From assembly GCF_040560245.1 (NCBI RefSeq), contig NZ_JAKMWP010000001.1: a stretch of DNA of 64,000 bases; one strand, given 5' to 3'. The DNA is from Morganella sibonii. GTDB taxonomy: Bacteria > Pseudomonadota > Gammaproteobacteria > Enterobacterales > Enterobacteriaceae. A program made the position numbers and the translations under genes. The notes below the pieces were generated by a model. The model was given only the letters and a program-made list of their open reading frames with translations, was not told the DNA's origin and did no database searches. Within the stretch, counting starts at the first letter, position 1; every line of letters starts with the position of its first letter. Shown one piece after another: positions 61,171-64,000 of the stretch.

Positions 61171-62451
61171 ATGACAGACAAACGCAAAGACGGTTCAGGA
61201 AAGCTGCTGTACTGCTCTTTCTGCGGAAAAAGTCAGCATGAGGTTAAAAAACTGATTGCCGGCCCGTCAGTGTATATCTGTGATGAATGCGTTGATTTAT
61301 GCAACGATATTATCCGTGAAGAAATTAAAGATCTGATCCCGGCCCGGGGCAGTGAACGCAGTGAACTGCCGACTCCTCATGAAATTCGTCAGCACCTCGA
61401 TGATTATGTCATTGGTCAGGAACTGGCAAAAAAAGTGCTGGCAGTCGCGGTATACAACCACTACAAACGTCTGCGCAACGGCGATAAAACTGCTGACGGC
61501 GTGGAACTGGGTAAAAGTAATATCCTGCTGATCGGCCCGACCGGCAGCGGTAAAACCCTGCTGGCTGAAACACTGGCCCGTTACCTGGATGTGCCGTTCA
61601 CAATGGCAGATGCGACCACACTGACTGAAGCCGGTTATGTGGGCGAGGACGTGGAAAACATCATTCAGAAGCTTTTACAGAAATGCGACTATGATGTGGA
61701 GAAAGCACAGCGCGGTATCGTCTATATTGATGAAATCGATAAAATCTCCCGCAAGTCAGATAACCCGTCGATTACCCGTGATGTGTCCGGTGAAGGCGTT
61801 CAGCAGGCGCTGCTGAAACTGGTTGAAGGCACGATTGCTGCTGTTCCGCCGCAGGGCGGGCGCAAACATCCGCAGCAGGAATTTTTACAGGTTGATACCT
61901 CGAAAATTCTGTTTATCTGCGGCGGGGCATTTGCCGGTCTGGATAAAGTGGTCGGCCAGCGTCTGAACACCCGTTCCGGTATCGGTTTCGGTGCGGAAGT
62001 ACGCGGCGAGAAAGACAAAGCAACGGAAGGTGAATTACTGGCTCAGGTTGAACCGGAAGATCTGATCAAATTTGGTCTGATCCCGGAATTTATCGGTCGT
62101 CTGCCGGTGGTGGCAACGCTTGGTGAGCTGAGTGAAGATGCGCTGATTCAGATCCTTCAGGAGCCGAAAAACGCATTAACCAAACAGTATCAGGCACTGT
62201 TCAGCATTGAAGATGTTGAACTGGAGTTCCGCCGTGAAGCACTGATTGCCATCGCGAAAAAAGCGATGAACCGTAAAACCGGCGCCCGTGGTCTGCGTTC
62301 CATCGTTGAGGCGGCATTGCTCAACACGATGTATGATTTACCATCGATGGAAAATGTTGAAAAAGTGGTTATTGATGAGAACGTGATAACCAATCAGACC
62401 GAACCGATGCTGATTTACCGTAAACCGGAAGCTCAGGTTTCCGGCGAGTAA
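61171..62451 (+). CDS. clpX: ATP-dependent Clp protease ATPase subunit ClpX
   Basis: An AAA+ unfoldase that recognises tagged substrates, including ssrA-tagged proteins, and feeds them to ClpP. It has 426 aa (E. coli 424). The N-terminal zinc-binding domain has C15, C18, C37 and C40. Walker A is GPTGSGKT, Walker B IVYIDEIDKI, and pore loop GYVGEDV; the ClpP-contacting IGF loop (RSGIGFGAEV) is intact. Confidence 0.98.
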   Translation: MTDKRKDGSGKLLYCSFCGKSQHEVKKLIAGPSVYICDECVDLCNDIIREEIKDLIPARGSERSELPTPHEIRQHLDDYVIGQELAKKVLAVAVYNHYKRLRNGDKTADGVELGKSNILLIGPTGSGKTLLAETLARYLDVPFTMADATTLTEAGYVGEDVENIIQKLLQKCDYDVEKAQRGIVYIDEIDKISRKSDNPSITRDVSGEGVQQALLKLVEGTIAAVPPQGGRKHPQQEFLQVDTSKILFICGGAFAGLDKVVGQRLNTRSGIGFGAEVRGEKDKATEGELLAQVEPEDLIKFGLIPEFIGRLPVVATLGELSEDALIQILQEPKNALTKQYQALFSIEDVELEFRREALIAIAKKAMNRKTGARGLRSIVEAALLNTMYDLPSMENVEKVVIDENVITNQTEPMLIYRKPEAQVSGE

Positions 62452-62485
62452 CGGAAAGTTAGCGCAGTTGTTATCAATATTAACC

Positions 62486-62516
62486 AAATGAGGGAATTTT
62501 CCCTCATTTTGCTTTT
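62486..62516 (+). terminator. Terminator of clpX
   Basis: AAATGAGGGA/TCCCTCATTT stem with an ATTT loop and a T-rich tail. Confidence 0.9.
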
Positions 62517-62531
62517 CTTACTAAATAAAGT

Positions 62532-62560
62532 GTTGAATGTGAGAAATGCATCCCCATATA
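62532..62560 (+). promoter_or_regulatory. Sigma-32 heat-shock promoter of lon
   Basis: GTTGAA (62532-62537), 14-bp spacer, and CCCCATATA (62552-62560), matching the sigma-32 consensus and nearly the same as the E. coli lon promoter. It lies about 85 bp before lon. Confidence 0.85.
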
Positions 62561-62644
62561 TTGATCATTCTATGGAGTGGAACCCGTGATAACGCGTTTC
62601 ACGACGTTCCCAACAAGGCGTAAGCTAAACGAAGAGAGTGCTCT

Positions 62645-64000
62645 ATGAATCCTGAGCGTGCTGAACGCATTGAAATCCCGGTACTGCCTTTGCGCGATGT
62701 GGTGGTCTACCCCCACATGGTTATTCCTTTATTTGTCGGGCGCGAAAAATCTATCCATTGCCTGGAAACAGCGATGGATATGGATAAAAAAGTGCTGCTG
62801 GTTGCACAAAAAGAAGCGTCAACGGATGAACCGGGCGTCAATGATTTATTTTCCGTCGGGACAGTCGCGTCTGTATTACAGATGCTGAAACTGCCGGACG
62901 GCACCGTAAAAGTGCTGGTCGAAGGCCTGCAACGTGCGCATATCAAAACATTAAGTGACAACGGTGATTTCTTCTCTGCCCAGGCAGAGCTGATGGAATC
63001 CCCTGTTGTGGACGAGCGTGAGCAGGAAGTACTGCTGCGTACGGCGATCAATCAGTTTGAAGGCTATATCAAACTGAATAAAAAGATCCCGCCGGAAGTC
63101 CTGACCTCCCTGCACAGTATCGAAGATGTCGCCAAACTGGCTGACACTATCGCTTCCCATATGACACTGAAATTACAGGACAAACAGTCTGTACTGGAAA
63201 TGGCAGATGTGGTTGAGCGTCTCGAGTATCTGATGGCGATGATGGAATCGGAAATCGACCTGTTACAGGTTGAGAAACGCATCCGTAACCGCGTCAAAAA
63301 GCAGATGGAAAAAAGCCAGCGCGAGTACTATCTCAATGAGCAGATGAAAGCTATCCAGAAAGAACTGGGTGAGATGGACGACGCGCCGGATGAAGCGGAA
63401 GCGCTGAAACGTAAAATCGAAGAAGCGCAGATGCCGAAAGAGGCGAAAGAAAAAGCCGAAGCGGAATTACAGAAACTGAAAATGATGTCCCCGATGTCTG
63501 CGGAAGCCACTGTTGTCCGCAGCTATATCGACTGGATGGTTCAGGTTCCGTGGGTTAAGCGCAGCAAGGTGAAAAAAGACCTGATTAAGGCGCAGGAAAT
63601 CCTCGACAGTGACCATTACGGCCTGGAGCGGGTGAAAGAGCGTATCCTTGAATATCTGGCGGTTCAGAGCCGTGTCAGTAAAATCAAGGGGCCGATCCTG
63701 TGTCTCGTCGGACCGCCGGGGGTGGGTAAAACCTCTCTGGGGCAGTCTATTGCCCGTGCAACCGGCCGTAAATATGTCCGTATGGCGCTGGGCGGCGTGC
63801 GTGATGAAGCGGAAATCCGTGGTCACCGCCGTACTTACATCGGTTCTATGCCGGGTAAACTGATCCAGAAAATGGCAAAAGTCGGCGTGAAAAACCCGCT
63901 GTTCCTGCTGGATGAAATTGACAAAATGTCATCGGATATGCGCGGTGATCCGGCCTCCGCACTGCTTGAGGTGCTGGACCCGGAACAGAATATCGCGTTT
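62645..64000 (+). CDS. lon: ATP-dependent protease Lon (3' end outside window)
   Basis: An AAA+ serine protease that degrades misfolded and regulatory proteins. The first 452 codons are seen; the frame is open at the window edge and should be about 784 aa in full. The N-terminal substrate-binding domain begins IEIPVLPLRDVVVYPHM, and a coiled segment (about 215-260) follows. The AAA+ domain has Walker A GPPGVGKT at 356-363 and Walker B FLLDEIDKM. The catalytic Ser-Lys dyad lies beyond the window. Confidence 0.98.
   Translation, partial: MNPERAERIEIPVLPLRDVVVYPHMVIPLFVGREKSIHCLETAMDMDKKVLLVAQKEASTDEPGVNDLFSVGTVASVLQMLKLPDGTVKVLVEGLQRAHIKTLSDNGDFFSAQAELMESPVVDEREQEVLLRTAINQFEGYIKLNKKIPPEVLTSLHSIEDVAKLADTIASHMTLKLQDKQSVLEMADVVERLEYLMAMMESEIDLLQVEKRIRNRVKKQMEKSQREYYLNEQMKAIQKELGEMDDAPDEAEALKRKIEEAQMPKEAKEKAEAELQKLKMMSPMSAEATVVRSYIDWMVQVPWVKRSKVKKDLIKAQEILDSDHYGLERVKERILEYLAVQSRVSKIKGPILCLVGPPGVGKTSLGQSIARATGRKYVRMALGGVRDEAEIRGHRRTYIGSMPGKLIQKMAKVGVKNPLFLLDEIDKMSSDMRGDPASALLEVLDPEQNIAF

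Noticed and set aside
1..64000. CRISPR arrays, insertion sequences and replication origin
   Set aside because: No regularly spaced direct repeats, transposase frames or clustered origin features were seen; the DnaA boxes near rpsU are too few and lack AT-rich unwinding repeats.

Overview
The window is chromosomal DNA of a gammaproteobacterium of the order Enterobacterales. Almost every gene matches an E. coli gene closely in length and motifs, but the gene set and arrangement (hypBDE beside yedEF, a peroxiredoxin between brnQ and acpH, a Tsx/OmpK-like porin between cyo and ampG) point to the Morganellaceae, most likely Morganella. That genus call is inference from recalled protein families, not from a search.

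Layout: (1) 1-1260: the end of a VgrG/Rhs-like gene and about 700 bp of gene-free DNA, probably the edge of a prophage or T6SS island abutting the 3' end of a tRNA-Ile(CAU) gene. (2) 1260-9230: the macromolecular synthesis operon rpsU-dnaG-rpoD, facing left, with tsaD, plsY, folB and uppP on its other side. This is the E. coli 69-min neighbourhood. (3) 9231-16341: an accessory junction with hydrogenase maturation genes hypB-hypD-hypE, two ERIC-type palindromic repeats, the selenium-linked pair yedE-yedF behind an attenuator-like leader, and a TetR regulator divergent from a DAPG-hydrolase-like gene across a large palindromic operator. (4) 16342-64000: a long block matching the E. coli 9-10 min region: rdgC, mak, sbcDC, phoBR, brnQ, acpH, queA-tgt-yajC-secDF, nrdR-ribD-ribH-nusB-thiL, dxs-ispA-xseB, thiI, yajL-panE, yajQ, yajR, cyoABCDE, ampG-yajG, bolA, tig, clpP, clpX and the first part of lon. 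Local differences are a nitroreductase in the place of araJ, a peroxiredoxin after brnQ, a DUF4153 membrane protein after thiI, and no pgpA after thiL.

Functional themes: replication and transcription initiation (DnaG, RpoD), tRNA modification (TsaD, QueA, Tgt, ThiI), protein export (YajC-SecDF), riboflavin, thiamine, isoprenoid, pantothenate and folate synthesis, phosphate sensing (PhoBR), aerobic respiration (cytochrome bo3), peptidoglycan recycling (AmpG, UppP) and protein quality control (Tig, ClpXP, Lon). [NiFe]-hydrogenase maturation and selenium handling share the accessory junction.

The most interesting non-coding signals are an 11-bp-phased array of T/CGTCA repeats before uppP that looks like a strong Pho box; a structured leader with an intrinsic terminator and a 26-codon upstream ORF directly before yedE; three same-strand DnaA boxes in the rpsU-dnaG-rpoD control region; a branched-chain-rich mini-ORF ahead of brnQ; and a perfect 29-bp operator between the TetR gene and the DAPG-hydrolase-like gene. 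No CRISPR array, insertion sequence or obviously new multi-gene defence system was seen.
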